In this document: positions 1-7,973 of the stretch, piece by piece
Layout of the letters: each line of letters starts with the position of its first letter
Numbering within the stretch: the first letter of the stretch is position 1
Assembly (NCBI GenBank): GCA_023389255.1
Contig: JAEWER010000030.1
Location: forward strand, 1 to 37,487
Direction: 5' to 3'
Length of the DNA stretch: 37,487 nucleotides
Source: Bacillota bacterium
Lineage (GTDB): Bacteria > Bacillota > Clostridia > Saccharofermentanales > DTU023
Notes under the pieces: generated by a model
What the model was told of the DNA's origin: nothing
The model's database searches: none
Seen by the model: the letters and a program-made list of their open reading frames with translations, nothing else
Position numbers and translations under genes: made by a program

Positions 1-89
1 TTGTATTCTTGATTGAAGCAGGTATTGTTTTGGCTGTTTCTCGTTGTTCTTTACACGTAGGTAAAACAGTTAAAGAATTGCTTGCCTAG
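1..89 (+). CDS. ftsW: C-terminal end of FtsW/SpoVE-type glycan polymerase (partial)
   Basis: A reading frame open from base 3 runs into the window and stops at TAG 87-89, giving 28 residues. It contains a hydrophobic stretch, LIEAGIVLAVSR, followed by a short basic tail. This resembles the end of the last membrane helix of FtsW/RodA (SEDS) peptidoglycan glycosyltransferases. In Firmicutes the gene directly upstream of murG is usually ftsW or spoVE, and that position supports the call more than the short sequence does. Eighteen bases separate its stop from the murG ATG, so the two are probably co-transcribed. The assignment rests on context and remains tentative. Confidence 0.5.
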   Translation, partial: VFLIEAGIVLAVSRCSLHVGKTVKELLA

Positions 90-107
90 TATAAGATTGG
101 GGATGCA

Positions 108-1226
108 ATGGACGAAGTAAAAACATACTTAGTCGCTGGTGGTGGCACAGGTGGACATGTTAATCCAGCATTAGCTATTGTAAGAGCTATAACTGAACTT
201 GAGCCTAGTTCACGTTGTATTTTTTTAGCCAATCAAAACGGTATTGAAAATCGACTGGTAAGAGAAGCGGGCTACGAACCAGAAATAATTTTTGCTCATC
301 CATTACCTACCCGAAATCCCAGCACTTGGTTTAAGTTTTTCCATAAAACTTGGCGTGGTTTTTGGCGATGCAGAAAATTGATCAAACGCTATCAGCCACA
401 AGCTGTGGTAGGCACAGGAGGATATGTATGTTCTCCTTTGATGCTGGCTGCTGTAGTTAGTAAAATACCTATTCTTTTACACGAACAAAATGCCTTTCCT
501 GGTAGGTCAAATCGTTTGTTTGCCCGCTTTGCCAAAGTCACGTGTGTCAGCTTTGCTGGTACAGAAAACAAATTTGTGACGAAGCGAGTTGTCGTTACCG
601 GTAATCCCATAAAACCAGAGTTTTTCCACAATAACAAAAGTGAATGCCGTAAAGCTTTGGGGATAGAAGCTGATGAATTTGTAGTTTTGTTACTCGGTGG
701 TAGCTTGGGTGCACAGAGTATCAATAAAGCTGTCGTAGAGTTAGCGTCAATGATTAAGTGGCAAGAGTTTAGCCAGACTCACAAAGTGCGAATAGTCTTA
801 GCTACTGGACAAAAAAAATATCAGCAGATGCGTGATAGATTAGAGCAACTTTCTCAGGAAAGTAGAGCTAATATTCAGGTATTCGATTACTTGAATACTA
901 CAGCATGGCTACCAGCTGCTGATGCTTTTGTTGGTCGATCTGGGGCGTCAGCTTGTTTTGAGGCCTGTGCAACTGGAGTTGCAAGTTTATTTGTACCTTA
1001 TCCCTATGCAGCAGGTGATCACCAAACTTTTAATGCAGAGCGTCTAGCAAAGCAGGGGGCAGCTGAAATATGTGTGGATGCAGAATTCAATGGGGAAAAA
1101 TTGTTTGCCTTCATTGAGAGACTGAATAAAGACAAAGAGTATTGTGCATCATTACAAGCTAAAGCTAAATCTCTAGCAGAGCCTGAAGCTGCTGCTAAAA
1201 TAGCGCAGGAATTACGTAAATTATGA
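108..1226 (+). CDS. murG: MurG, lipid II synthase (UDP-GlcNAc transferase)
   Basis: MurG transfers GlcNAc from UDP-GlcNAc to lipid I on the inner face of the membrane, making lipid II for peptidoglycan. The 372-residue protein has the usual family length. The N-terminal glycine-rich loop GGGTGGHVNPALAI lies near residues 11-24. The second Rossmann domain begins at LLLGGSLGAQSIN, and the donor-site segment GRSGASACFEA followed by PYPYAAGDHQTFNA is typical. The ATG at 108 follows a G-rich stretch (TTGGGGAT). A nearer upstream ATG at 103 is out of frame. Its stop overlaps the ftsQ start as ATGA, which points to translational coupling in the division cluster. Confidence 0.97.
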   Translation: MDEVKTYLVAGGGTGGHVNPALAIVRAITELEPSSRCIFLANQNGIENRLVREAGYEPEIIFAHPLPTRNPSTWFKFFHKTWRGFWRCRKLIKRYQPQAVVGTGGYVCSPLMLAAVVSKIPILLHEQNAFPGRSNRLFARFAKVTCVSFAGTENKFVTKRVVVTGNPIKPEFFHNNKSECRKALGIEADEFVVLLLGGSLGAQSINKAVVELASMIKWQEFSQTHKVRIVLATGQKKYQQMRDRLEQLSQESRANIQVFDYLNTTAWLPAADAFVGRSGASACFEACATGVASLFVPYPYAAGDHQTFNAERLAKQGAAEICVDAEFNGEKLFAFIERLNKDKEYCASLQAKAKSLAEPEAAAKIAQELRKL

Positions 1227-2188
1227 TGATAGATAACAAACCACAAACAGAGCGAGCCAAATTAGATCCAAGAGTAGTGAAGGTCTTAGTGATCATGCTA
1301 CTGGTGGTTCTGTTAATTGGTTTGTTTTTATACTTGCCTTTTTTGCGCATGCGGGATTTTGTAGTTAGTGGTAATTACACTGTGAGTGCTGAGGAAATAG
1401 TACAAGCCAGTGGGCTGAAGAGTAATGAACATTTCTGGATTCCTTTAGGCAGTAAAACTAACAATTGGTTGACCTTTAAATATAAGTATGCGGCCAACCA
1501 GATTGTGCAAAAATATCCCAATATCCGTAGTGCGGAGATAACCTTTGCTTGGCCAGGTAAAGTGCAGATTGAAGTTGAAGAACGCTTGCCAATTGCAATT
1601 CTAGAATATAATGGACAGCTGATTTTATTAGACAGCGAGAGCAATGCTATTGGTATTGCAGATGAAAGTACAATTGATTTACCTGTTATTCAAGGGATAC
1701 AAGTTAAAAGCCTACGTTTAGGAGAAAAGGTGCAGGTAGCTCATCCACAACAATTACGGCAGGCAGTTAATGTGCTAGCACAACTGATTTTAGCGGATAA
1801 CAGTGTGCCAGCCGATTTTCAGTTACCACAGCTAACTAAGACTATCACAGCAGGGGCAGATGGTCACTTTACTTTGCAGTTAGAATACCAGCACCATGAA
1901 TACAGCGTAAAGTGCCTGAGCAACAGTTATTTAAAAGATAATTTTGTGTGGTTGAAGAAAGTGCTATTAGCGGATTATCTCAAAGATCATCCAGCTGGCA
2001 TCATTGATTTGACTGGTAAAAATCATTATTTTGCTAAGCCCACAGTTGCACCAACAACAGTGCCTACAACTGAAGTTGAAACCATAGCAACTACAACCAG
2101 AACAATAGAACAAGTGGGCGAAGAGAAAGAAAAACGGAGCACGCCGAACCACTCCACGGAAAAACCAACCACTTCACCAACACCGTAG
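1223..2188 (+). CDS. ftsQ: FtsQ/DivIB-type cell division protein
   Basis: This is a bitopic divisome protein that, with FtsL/DivIC-type partners, links septal wall synthesis to the Z ring. It has a short basic cytoplasmic N-terminus, one membrane helix at about residues 19-40, then a POTRA-like domain starting at RDFVVSGNYTVSAEEI. The FtsQ/DivIB region with YPNIRSAEITFAWPG and VEERLPIAILEYNG follows. The start overlaps the murG stop by four bases, and a second ATG at 1226 is an equally possible start. Residues from about 270 to 321 form a Thr/Pro-rich, charged, probably disordered extracellular tail that is not part of the core fold. The family call is firm. The choice between the names ftsQ and divIB is convention. 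Confidence 0.88.
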   Translation: MMIDNKPQTERAKLDPRVVKVLVIMLLVVLLIGLFLYLPFLRMRDFVVSGNYTVSAEEIVQASGLKSNEHFWIPLGSKTNNWLTFKYKYAANQIVQKYPNIRSAEITFAWPGKVQIEVEERLPIAILEYNGQLILLDSESNAIGIADESTIDLPVIQGIQVKSLRLGEKVQVAHPQQLRQAVNVLAQLILADNSVPADFQLPQLTKTITAGADGHFTLQLEYQHHEYSVKCLSNSYLKDNFVWLKKVLLADYLKDHPAGIIDLTGKNHYFAKPTVAPTTVPTTEVETIATTTRTIEQVGEEKEKRSTPNHSTEKPTTSPTP

Positions 2189-2246
2189 TGATGTCATTAC
2201 AAGTTTACAAGTCGGCACGTAGCGTGTTAAAAATTAGTGCTTTTTT

Positions 2247-2281
2247 AAGCTGGATTGCTAGGGGCAAGCTAGCTTTTTTAT
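2247..2281 (+). terminator. Intrinsic terminator after ftsQ
   Basis: An outer AAGCT/AGCTT stem (2247-2251 with 2271-2275) encloses an inner TTGC/GCAA stem. A run of six T at 2274-2279 follows immediately. It sits 59 bases after the ftsQ stop and 113 bases before the ftsZ start. This suggests that ftsZ has its own promoter or is reached by partial read-through. I could not find a convincing -35/-10 pair, only an A/T-rich TATATAAAT at 2341-2349. Confidence 0.6.
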
Positions 2282-2378
2282 TGTGAGCACTGTAACACTG
2301 TTGTAAGATTTAGAAGAAACATGTGAAAGAGCGATTTTCTTATATAAATTCATAGCTCTTAAGCGAGCTAGCTCTACG

Positions 2379-2385
2379 AAAGGAG
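2379..2385 (+). promoter_or_regulatory. Ribosome binding site that fixes the ftsZ start
   Basis: AAAGGAG lies eight bases before the TTG at 2394. The GTG at 2385 overlaps this site and the TTG at 2388 is only two bases away, so neither can use it. The first in-frame ATG (2421) is 35 bases downstream with no site of its own. TTG 2394 is therefore the best supported start of ftsZ. Confidence 0.75.
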
Positions 2386-2393
2386 TGTTGATC

Positions 2394-3902
2394 TTGACGG
2401 ACTTCCAGAAAAATAACTTAATGGACAATGACGGTTTTGCTTCAATTAAAGTAGTAGGTGTAGGTGGTGGCGGTTGTAATGCCGTCGATCGCATGATTGA
2501 AAATGGTGTTCAAGGTATTGAATTCATTGCTTTAAATACAGACAAACAAGCACTTATCCGTAGTCTTGCACAAGTTACCATTCAGATTGGTGAAAAAGTA
2601 ACTAGAGGTTTAGGTGCAGGCGCCAATCCTGAAATGGGACAAAAAGCAGCGGAAGAGAGTGCAGAAGAAATTCAAAGTGCTATCTCTGGTGCTGATATGT
2701 TGTTCGTCACCGCTGGTATGGGTGGTGGTACCGGTACTGGTGCAGCTCCTGTTGTAGCACAAATCGCCCGTAAATTAGGCATTTTAACAGTTGGTGTGGT
2801 AACCAGACCTTTCCGCTTTGAAGGCGCTAAGCGCATGCAAAATGCTGAGCGTGGTATCAGAGAATTAGAACAATATGTCGATTCTTTGGTGATTGTACCC
2901 AATGATAAGTTGTTAGATATTGCCAGCGATGATACATCAATCGATGAAGCTTTTGGTCTAGCAGACCGTGTCCTGCGCTTTGGTGTGTCCAGTATTTCTG
3001 ATTTGGTAGCAGTACCTGGTTTGATCAACTTAGACTTAGCTGACGTCAAACGTGTAATGACCAATGCGGGTATCTGTCATATGGGTATCGGTCAAGCATC
3101 TGGTGACAGCCGTGCCGCAACTGCTATTCGTCAAGCTATTAACAGTCCTTTACTCGATACAACAATCGATGGTGCTCGTGGTGTGATCATCAACTTTACT
3201 GGTGGTCGTGACATGAAGATTAGAGAAATCGATGAAGCTGCCTCACAAGTACGTGAAGCGGTTTCACCTGAGGCTGATATCATCTTTGGTGCAGTAGTTG
3301 ATGAAAATATGCACGATGAAATGATGATTACAGTTATTGCTAGTGGTTTTGATCAAGAAAGACCCAATAACCAAGCTGGTTTTATCAACTTGCAGAACAA
3401 CTTTAGCCGTCCTCCGGTTCAACGCCAGACAGGTGGTGAGCAGAATTTTAATGCTGCTTCACTGTTTGGTAACCAAAGCGTGCCTGCACAGAATCTAAAT
3501 CAAGTTCGTCCCAGAGAGAACAACCCCGAGAATCAGTTTGGCTTCGCAGCCAGCAACCATACAACAAGTAGCGGTTTTGGTGATCAGCAGTCTTTACAAC
3601 CACAAACGAGAAATCAACTCAATAATTTAGCTGGTAACCAAGTGCAACCGAATGTTGCGACACAACCTAATCGTGAGAGAAGAATGCGTCCTTCTCAGGT
3701 TAATCGCAATCGTAGCCAAGCCAGTGAAAATGCTGCTATGGCTGATCTCTTACAAAAAGTTACTAATAATAACGATAGCCCTAGACAAGCAAGATCATTT
3801 GATGTATCAACTGAGCAATCAGGATCTGAGAGAAAAAAGAAGAAAAATAGCAAGGGTATACTCCCTTGGATCCTGCAGGATGATGAAGATTTTGACAATT
3901 AG
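2394..3902 (+). CDS. ftsZ: FtsZ, tubulin-like division GTPase with long linker
   Basis: FtsZ polymerises with GTP at midcell to form the Z ring that recruits the divisome. From the TTG start chosen here the protein has 502 residues. The nucleotide loop GGGGCNAV is at about residues 24-31 and the tubulin signature GGGTGTGAAP at about 110-119. The catalytic T7 loop region is in the segment with NLDLADVKRVM. The globular core ends near residue 320. It is followed by about 160 residues rich in Asn, Gln, Arg and Ser, much longer than in most FtsZ proteins. The C-terminus is KGILPWILQDDEDFDN, an acidic variant of the conserved peptide that binds ZipA/FtsA/SepF-type partners. No ftsA lies between ftsQ and ftsZ. 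Confidence 0.97.
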   Translation: MTDFQKNNLMDNDGFASIKVVGVGGGGCNAVDRMIENGVQGIEFIALNTDKQALIRSLAQVTIQIGEKVTRGLGAGANPEMGQKAAEESAEEIQSAISGADMLFVTAGMGGGTGTGAAPVVAQIARKLGILTVGVVTRPFRFEGAKRMQNAERGIRELEQYVDSLVIVPNDKLLDIASDDTSIDEAFGLADRVLRFGVSSISDLVAVPGLINLDLADVKRVMTNAGICHMGIGQASGDSRAATAIRQAINSPLLDTTIDGARGVIINFTGGRDMKIREIDEAASQVREAVSPEADIIFGAVVDENMHDEMMITVIASGFDQERPNNQAGFINLQNNFSRPPVQRQTGGEQNFNAASLFGNQSVPAQNLNQVRPRENNPENQFGFAASNHTTSSGFGDQQSLQPQTRNQLNNLAGNQVQPNVATQPNRERRMRPSQVNRNRSQASENAAMADLLQKVTNNNDSPRQARSFDVSTEQSGSERKKKKNSKGILPWILQDDEDFDN

Positions 3903-3912
3903 TTAAGACTTT

Positions 3913-3935
3913 AAGGATCGCTTAGGCGGTCCTTT
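3913..3935 (+). terminator. Hairpin after ftsZ, probable terminator
   Basis: AAGGATCGC (3913-3921) pairs with GCGGTCCTT (3926-3934) through nine pairs with one G-T wobble and a TTAG loop. Only three T at the base of the hairpin follow, so termination may be partial and nrdR may be read from the ftsZ transcript. Confidence 0.5.
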
Positions 3936-3958
3936 AATCTATAGCTCAAGGTGATGTT

Positions 3959-4408
3959 ATGCGTTGTCCGTATTGTAATTCTGACTCTGATAAAGTAATT
4001 GAAACTAGAACACCCGAAGGTGGTCAATTCATTAGGCGAAGAAGAATATGCTTGCACTGTAATCGCCGATATACAACTGTAGAAAAAGTTGCAAATCCGC
4101 AACTATATGTAATTAAACGTGATGGTGGTAGACAACCTTTCGATCCCAAGAAGTTGAAAGACGGCATCATGCTCAGTTGTGTTAAAAGACCTGTAAACGG
4201 AGATCAGATTGATAAATTGGTGGAGCAGGTAGAGATTGAAATTGCGAAGAACCATCGTGAGATGAAGACACAAGAGATTGGTGATATCGTGATCACAGCT
4301 TTACGTGATATCGATGAGGTGGCGTTTATTCGTTTTGCCTCTGTCTATAAGTCTTTCAAGAATGGTGAACAATTTCTGGAAGAGATTCAATCACTGTTGC
4401 GCCGTTGA
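3959..4408 (+). CDS. nrdR: NrdR, ribonucleotide reductase repressor
   Basis: NrdR is a zinc-ribbon and ATP-cone repressor that senses ATP/dATP and shuts down ribonucleotide reductase genes by binding paired NrdR boxes. The zinc ligands are Cys3, Cys6, Cys31 and Cys34. Between them is the arginine-rich RRRR stretch that contacts DNA in the family. The ATP-cone follows from about residue 45 (VIKRDGGRQPFDPKKL). The 149-residue length is typical. The ATG follows AAGGTG at a short distance. Its place right after ftsZ is informative, because many sporulating Clostridia carry spoIIGA, sigE and sigG in this gap. No NrdR box was recognised in the window. Confidence 0.96.
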   Translation: MRCPYCNSDSDKVIETRTPEGGQFIRRRRICLHCNRRYTTVEKVANPQLYVIKRDGGRQPFDPKKLKDGIMLSCVKRPVNGDQIDKLVEQVEIEIAKNHREMKTQEIGDIVITALRDIDEVAFIRFASVYKSFKNGEQFLEEIQSLLRR

Positions 4409-4430
4409 GTTGCAATTTGTTCGCAAATGC

Positions 4431-4459
4431 TTGAAGAAGTGACAAAACAAAAGTATTCT
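4431..4459 (+). promoter_or_regulatory. Candidate sigma-A promoter of the two-component operon
   Basis: TTGAAG (4431-4436) and TATTCT (4454-4459) are separated by exactly 17 bases. Each matches four of six consensus positions. Transcription would start near 4466, about 45 bases before the response regulator ATG. Two copies of a TTTCT element 11 bases apart (4471-4477 and 4482-4488) lie just downstream. Confidence 0.4.
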
Positions 4460-4510
4460 AGTACGTAAGAAGTTTCTGTGAAATTTCTACAAAGAGTATA
4501 GAGGAACCCT

Positions 4511-5236
4511 ATGGACAAGAATTTTCGTGTCATGATCGTAGATGACGATCCCCACATCAATGAGTTGTTGCAACTTTACTACACAGCAGACGGTTTTGAT
4601 ACCTTGTGTTGTGAGAATGGTGAAGTGGCACTTGAGCGCATCGACGAATACAACCCCCATTTTGTGGTATTAGATTTGATGCTACCTGGAATGGATGGTT
4701 TTGGTGTTCTGCGTAATTTGCGTAGAAATCACGATGTGCCAGTGTTAATTTTGACAGCTCGTGGCGATACGTTTGACAAAGTAGTTGGCTTAGAGTTAGG
4801 TGCAGACGACTATGTCGAAAAACCGTTTGAGCCCAAGGAATTAATAGCTCGTACCAGAGCCATTTTACGTCGCACGACTTTAGAACCGAGAACGAAAGAA
4901 TTGCCCCCAACATTCAAAAATGATAGCAACATGGTTGGTTATGCTAATTTGGTTGTCGACAAGAATAAATTCATCGTGCGTGTTGATGATAACAACGTCG
5001 AACTTCCACCCAAAGAAATGGAATTACTATTTTTCTTGGTCAGTAATCCGAACCGAGTTTTCAACCGTGAGCAAATTCTAGAAAATATCTGGGGATTTAA
5101 TTTCTATGGTGAAACACGTACTATCGATGTCCACATTAAACGTATTCGTGAAAAATTAGATCAATATCCACATCCTAAATGGCAGATTAAGACCGTCTGG
5201 GGAGTGGGATATAAGTTCGAAACTTTTGAGCGTTAA
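4511..5236 (+). CDS. OmpR/PhoB-family response regulator
   Basis: This is a DNA-binding response regulator, the output half of the two-component pair with the next gene. The receiver domain (about residues 5-125) has the acidic patch DDD at 11-13, phospho-acceptor Asp55 in VVLDLMLPGMDG, Thr82 and Lys104 (YVEKPF). The C-terminal winged helix (about 140-240) has the typical PKEMELLFFL and the recognition region RTIDVHIKRIREKL. A clear AGAGGAA site precedes the ATG. All switch residues are present, so it should be active. It could be a WalR- or ResD-like regulator, but nothing in the sequence settles the regulon. The kinase gene starts 23 bases after its stop. Confidence 0.93.
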   Translation: MDKNFRVMIVDDDPHINELLQLYYTADGFDTLCCENGEVALERIDEYNPHFVVLDLMLPGMDGFGVLRNLRRNHDVPVLILTARGDTFDKVVGLELGADDYVEKPFEPKELIARTRAILRRTTLEPRTKELPPTFKNDSNMVGYANLVVDKNKFIVRVDDNNVELPPKEMELLFFLVSNPNRVFNREQILENIWGFNFYGETRTIDVHIKRIREKLDQYPHPKWQIKTVWGVGYKFETFER

Positions 5237-5259
5237 CCTAAGGAAGCTGTCGTCATAAG

Positions 5260-6816
5260 ATGCGCTTCTTTACTTTACACAAATCGATCTACAGCCGTAC
5301 GCTACGAACATTGGTAGCTTCGGTTGTAGTTCTTTTTTTATTTTTCGGTTTTCTTTTTTATTGGTTGCTAACCTATACCAACAGAAATCAGGTTAAAGAA
5401 CATCTCAAGAGCCAGGCAGAAGCTGTTTGTGAAAGGCTTTCAACTAGCATGGATGCGGATCATTTGAGTTTAACTTCTTACGCAGAAGAAGGGTATATCT
5501 CTTTTGCTGCTCGCTCCAATCGTTCGTTGGTTTGGTTAGTTAACAGTCAAGGCGAAATCATAGCTTATTCTGGTGTGCCGAAAAGCACCAATGATTACTT
5601 GCGTAATGCAGATGCTAGAGCACGCTTATTGCTCGCTGATAAATACTTAAATCACGATAACAATCGGCGTGCCAAAGTAGTGAATCAGTTCAGTGAATTG
5701 TTGCCAACTGATACGGGTTGGATCTCGGTTTCTTGTCCGATGACAAGCAATAATGGCGTGTATGCTGGTGAGCTATTAATTCATTATCCGACTAGTAATG
5801 ACTTCAATCAGAGCAAGTCAATTTATGCTACTTTCATCTTAGCTTTGCTAGTTACATTAGTACTTAGTTTATTGGTATTCAGTTTAGTTACCTCCTACAT
5901 TACCAAGCCTATCAATCGTATGGTGGGAGTGGCGACTAAAGTCAGTCAAGGAGAGTTGCACGAACGTGTAATTTTACCTGGACAGACAGAGCCAGAATAC
6001 TTAGGACAGATTTCTAGCAATACCAAACAAGCCAATGCGGAAATACAATTGCTAGCTCGTTCGCTCAATACAATGATTGAAAAGTGGAGTAAAGCGGAGG
6101 AGCACAGACGTGAATTTTTAGCCTCAGTTTCTCACGATTTACGCAGTCCGTTAACTTCTATTCGAGGCTTTTTAGAAGGTATTAAGGATGGTATTATTCC
6201 GCAAGCAAAACAACAACACTATTTAGATATTGTTTATCAAGAAACTGGCAGAATTCTTAATCTAGTACGTTCACTTTTAGAAATATCTGCCTGGGAAGAA
6301 CCAGATCGTATTCAACTACTTGACTTTGATGTGTTGGCTTTACTACAAGGGGTAATTCAATCTTTAGAACCGCAGTTAGAAGAGCGATCATTAGCTTATT
6401 TAGATGAAACTGGTTTAGGCAAAGATAAAATCATGGTTAACGCAGATCAACAAGCGATACACCGTGTGCTGGTTAACATCATTGGTAATGCCATTCGGTA
6501 TACCAAGCCAAACGGACATATAGCTATCACTTTACGCTTGGTAGGTAGTAAGCTAGCGGTAGTAATTGACGACGATGGTGAAGGAATTCCCGAAGCTGAG
6601 CGAGAACACATTTTTGAGCGTTTTTATAAGGTTGATAAATCACGACATGCACAAGGTTCTGGCTTAGGGCTCTATATTGTACGCACTTTACTGCAATTGC
6701 ATAACGAGCGAGTAGAGGTGGGAGAGAGCCCGGCTGGTGGTGCCAGATTCAGCTTTACTTTAGCTTTAACGGAAAATAAATCTGATACCAAAGAAGAATT
6801 GACTAAAACAGAGTAA
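5260..6816 (+). CDS. Membrane sensor histidine kinase
   Basis: This is the partner kinase of the preceding regulator. Membrane helices at about residues 18-38 and 187-211 bound an extracytoplasmic sensor region of about 150 residues. A HAMP-like linker follows and carries an extra polar stretch at about 237-262. The dimerisation helix contains His292 in SVSHDLRSPL. ATP-binding motifs are the N-box Asn410 (NIIGNAIRYT), the G1 box DDDGEGI near 437-443 and the G2 box GSGLGLYI near 466-473. All catalytic motifs look intact. The ATG at 5260 is the only usable start after an in-frame stop at 5239-5241. The nearest AAGGAAG is about 13 bases upstream, rather far. The stimulus is unknown; an envelope signal is inferred from the next gene. 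Confidence 0.93.
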   Translation: MRFFTLHKSIYSRTLRTLVASVVVLFLFFGFLFYWLLTYTNRNQVKEHLKSQAEAVCERLSTSMDADHLSLTSYAEEGYISFAARSNRSLVWLVNSQGEIIAYSGVPKSTNDYLRNADARARLLLADKYLNHDNNRRAKVVNQFSELLPTDTGWISVSCPMTSNNGVYAGELLIHYPTSNDFNQSKSIYATFILALLVTLVLSLLVFSLVTSYITKPINRMVGVATKVSQGELHERVILPGQTEPEYLGQISSNTKQANAEIQLLARSLNTMIEKWSKAEEHRREFLASVSHDLRSPLTSIRGFLEGIKDGIIPQAKQQHYLDIVYQETGRILNLVRSLLEISAWEEPDRIQLLDFDVLALLQGVIQSLEPQLEERSLAYLDETGLGKDKIMVNADQQAIHRVLVNIIGNAIRYTKPNGHIAITLRLVGSKLAVVIDDDGEGIPEAEREHIFERFYKVDKSRHAQGSGLGLYIVRTLLQLHNERVEVGESPAGGARFSFTLALTENKSDTKEELTKTE

Positions 6817-6827
6817 TTGGGAGATGT

Positions 6828-7973
6828 ATGCGCAAGAAAATTATTTGTTATTTGCTATTACTGATTAGTTGCTTTGTCCTCAAAACTAATATATATGCCA
6901 TAAGTAACACGGAAGCAAGTGCAACCAAATCTGAGACACTAAGCCCTGCAACCATCTACGCCAAGTATCAAGATGCTGTTGTAGCTATTTTTGTTGACAC
7001 GCCAAATAAAGCTGCTGTACGAGAAATGAATCAGATTGGCTGTGGTTTCATCATCGATAACGAGGGTACCATAGTCACAGATAATGCCATTTTTGATGAG
7101 TACTTTAATATCAGTAATGGTAGCCTACAAAAAGGTGTTAATTTCTATGTTTTGTTGCGGGGAGATAACAAGCTGTTGCGTGCATCTTGTGTTGGTAGGG
7201 ATATTGAAAGAGATTTAGTCTTTTTACAAATTGATGCTAGCAGTTTGCCTAACAAAAAGATCAACTATCCCATGATCTCGGAACAAGAACAACCTGAATT
7301 ACCACTAGTGGGTGAACCTATTTATGCAGTAAATTTAGTGAATCCCTTTCAAGGAGTGGGTGGTTTAGCTACAGGATTTGTGTCCGAGATTAGCTTGCCA
7401 GAGCAATTAGAGCATGGTGGTGAATTGCGTGTGTTCACCACGTCTTGTTTTGTTCCGAGAGATGCTTTTGGTGGTTTAGTGGTCAATGAAAGCGGTCAAG
7501 CTGTTGGTATCACCACCAAACGCTATATCAATGATATAGCAGATAAGCAAATGCGCTTTTATCCCTGGCAGATGATTAAGGAAGCGTATTCCTTTGTCTT
7601 TAACGAAGCTCCTAAACAGGATGTAGCTTGGTTAGGTATCACTGTTTACGATGATCAGCAGTATGCGGTAAAACAGAGTTTGTTTGGGTTACGTACAGGC
7701 GTGTATGTGCGTTCTGTTAAGCGCGATACGCCAGCTTATGTTGCAGATCTGCGGGTAGGAGACATTATCGAACAAATCAATGGTAGAGCTATCCGTAATT
7801 ACAATGATTACTTAGTAGCGATTAAAGGTAAAAAAGTAGGAGATGAGTTGAAAATAAAATTCTATCGTTCCTCCTATAATCATTCCGAAGAGGCTACGGT
7901 TTACTTGAAACCATATCCAGTTAAACAACATATTAGAATGAACAGTAATTACAAACAGCAGGAGGAGAAATAA
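6828..7973 (+). CDS. HtrA-like exported PDZ protein, catalytically degenerate
   Basis: The protein has the layout of an HtrA/DegP serine protease: signal peptide or anchor (1-24), trypsin-like domain (about 40-255) and one PDZ domain (about 268-362). The trypsin landmarks align clearly: GCGFIIDNEGTIVTDNAIF, ERDLVFLQI and RDAFGGLVVN. In active HtrA the corresponding segments are VTNNHV, a D-x-A/V-L strand and GNSGG. Here the His position is Ala87 and the Ser position is Phe214. Only Asp129 of the triad remains. Proteolysis is therefore unlikely, and a binding or sensing role through the PDZ domain is inferred. It follows the sensor kinase by 11 bases, recalling walRK-htrA and cssRS-htrA arrangements. 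Its stop overlaps the nth start by one base. Confidence 0.85.
   Translation: MRKKIICYLLLLISCFVLKTNIYAISNTEASATKSETLSPATIYAKYQDAVVAIFVDTPNKAAVREMNQIGCGFIIDNEGTIVTDNAIFDEYFNISNGSLQKGVNFYVLLRGDNKLLRASCVGRDIERDLVFLQIDASSLPNKKINYPMISEQEQPELPLVGEPIYAVNLVNPFQGVGGLATGFVSEISLPEQLEHGGELRVFTTSCFVPRDAFGGLVVNESGQAVGITTKRYINDIADKQMRFYPWQMIKEAYSFVFNEAPKQDVAWLGITVYDDQQYAVKQSLFGLRTGVYVRSVKRDTPAYVADLRVGDIIEQINGRAIRNYNDYLVAIKGKKVGDELKIKFYRSSYNHSEEATVYLKPYPVKQHIRMNSNYKQQEEK

Noticed and set aside
392..724. Open frame of 110 codons on the minus strand inside murG
   Set aside because: It lies wholly within a well-supported gene, has no ribosome site and no recognisable domain.
3640..3906. Second-frame 84-codon reading frame at the end of ftsZ
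   Set aside because: It arises from the low-complexity linker of ftsZ and has no independent support.
4415..4428. ATTTG-TTCG-CAAAT hairpin after nrdR as a terminator
   Set aside because: Only five pairs, A/T-rich, and no following T-run.
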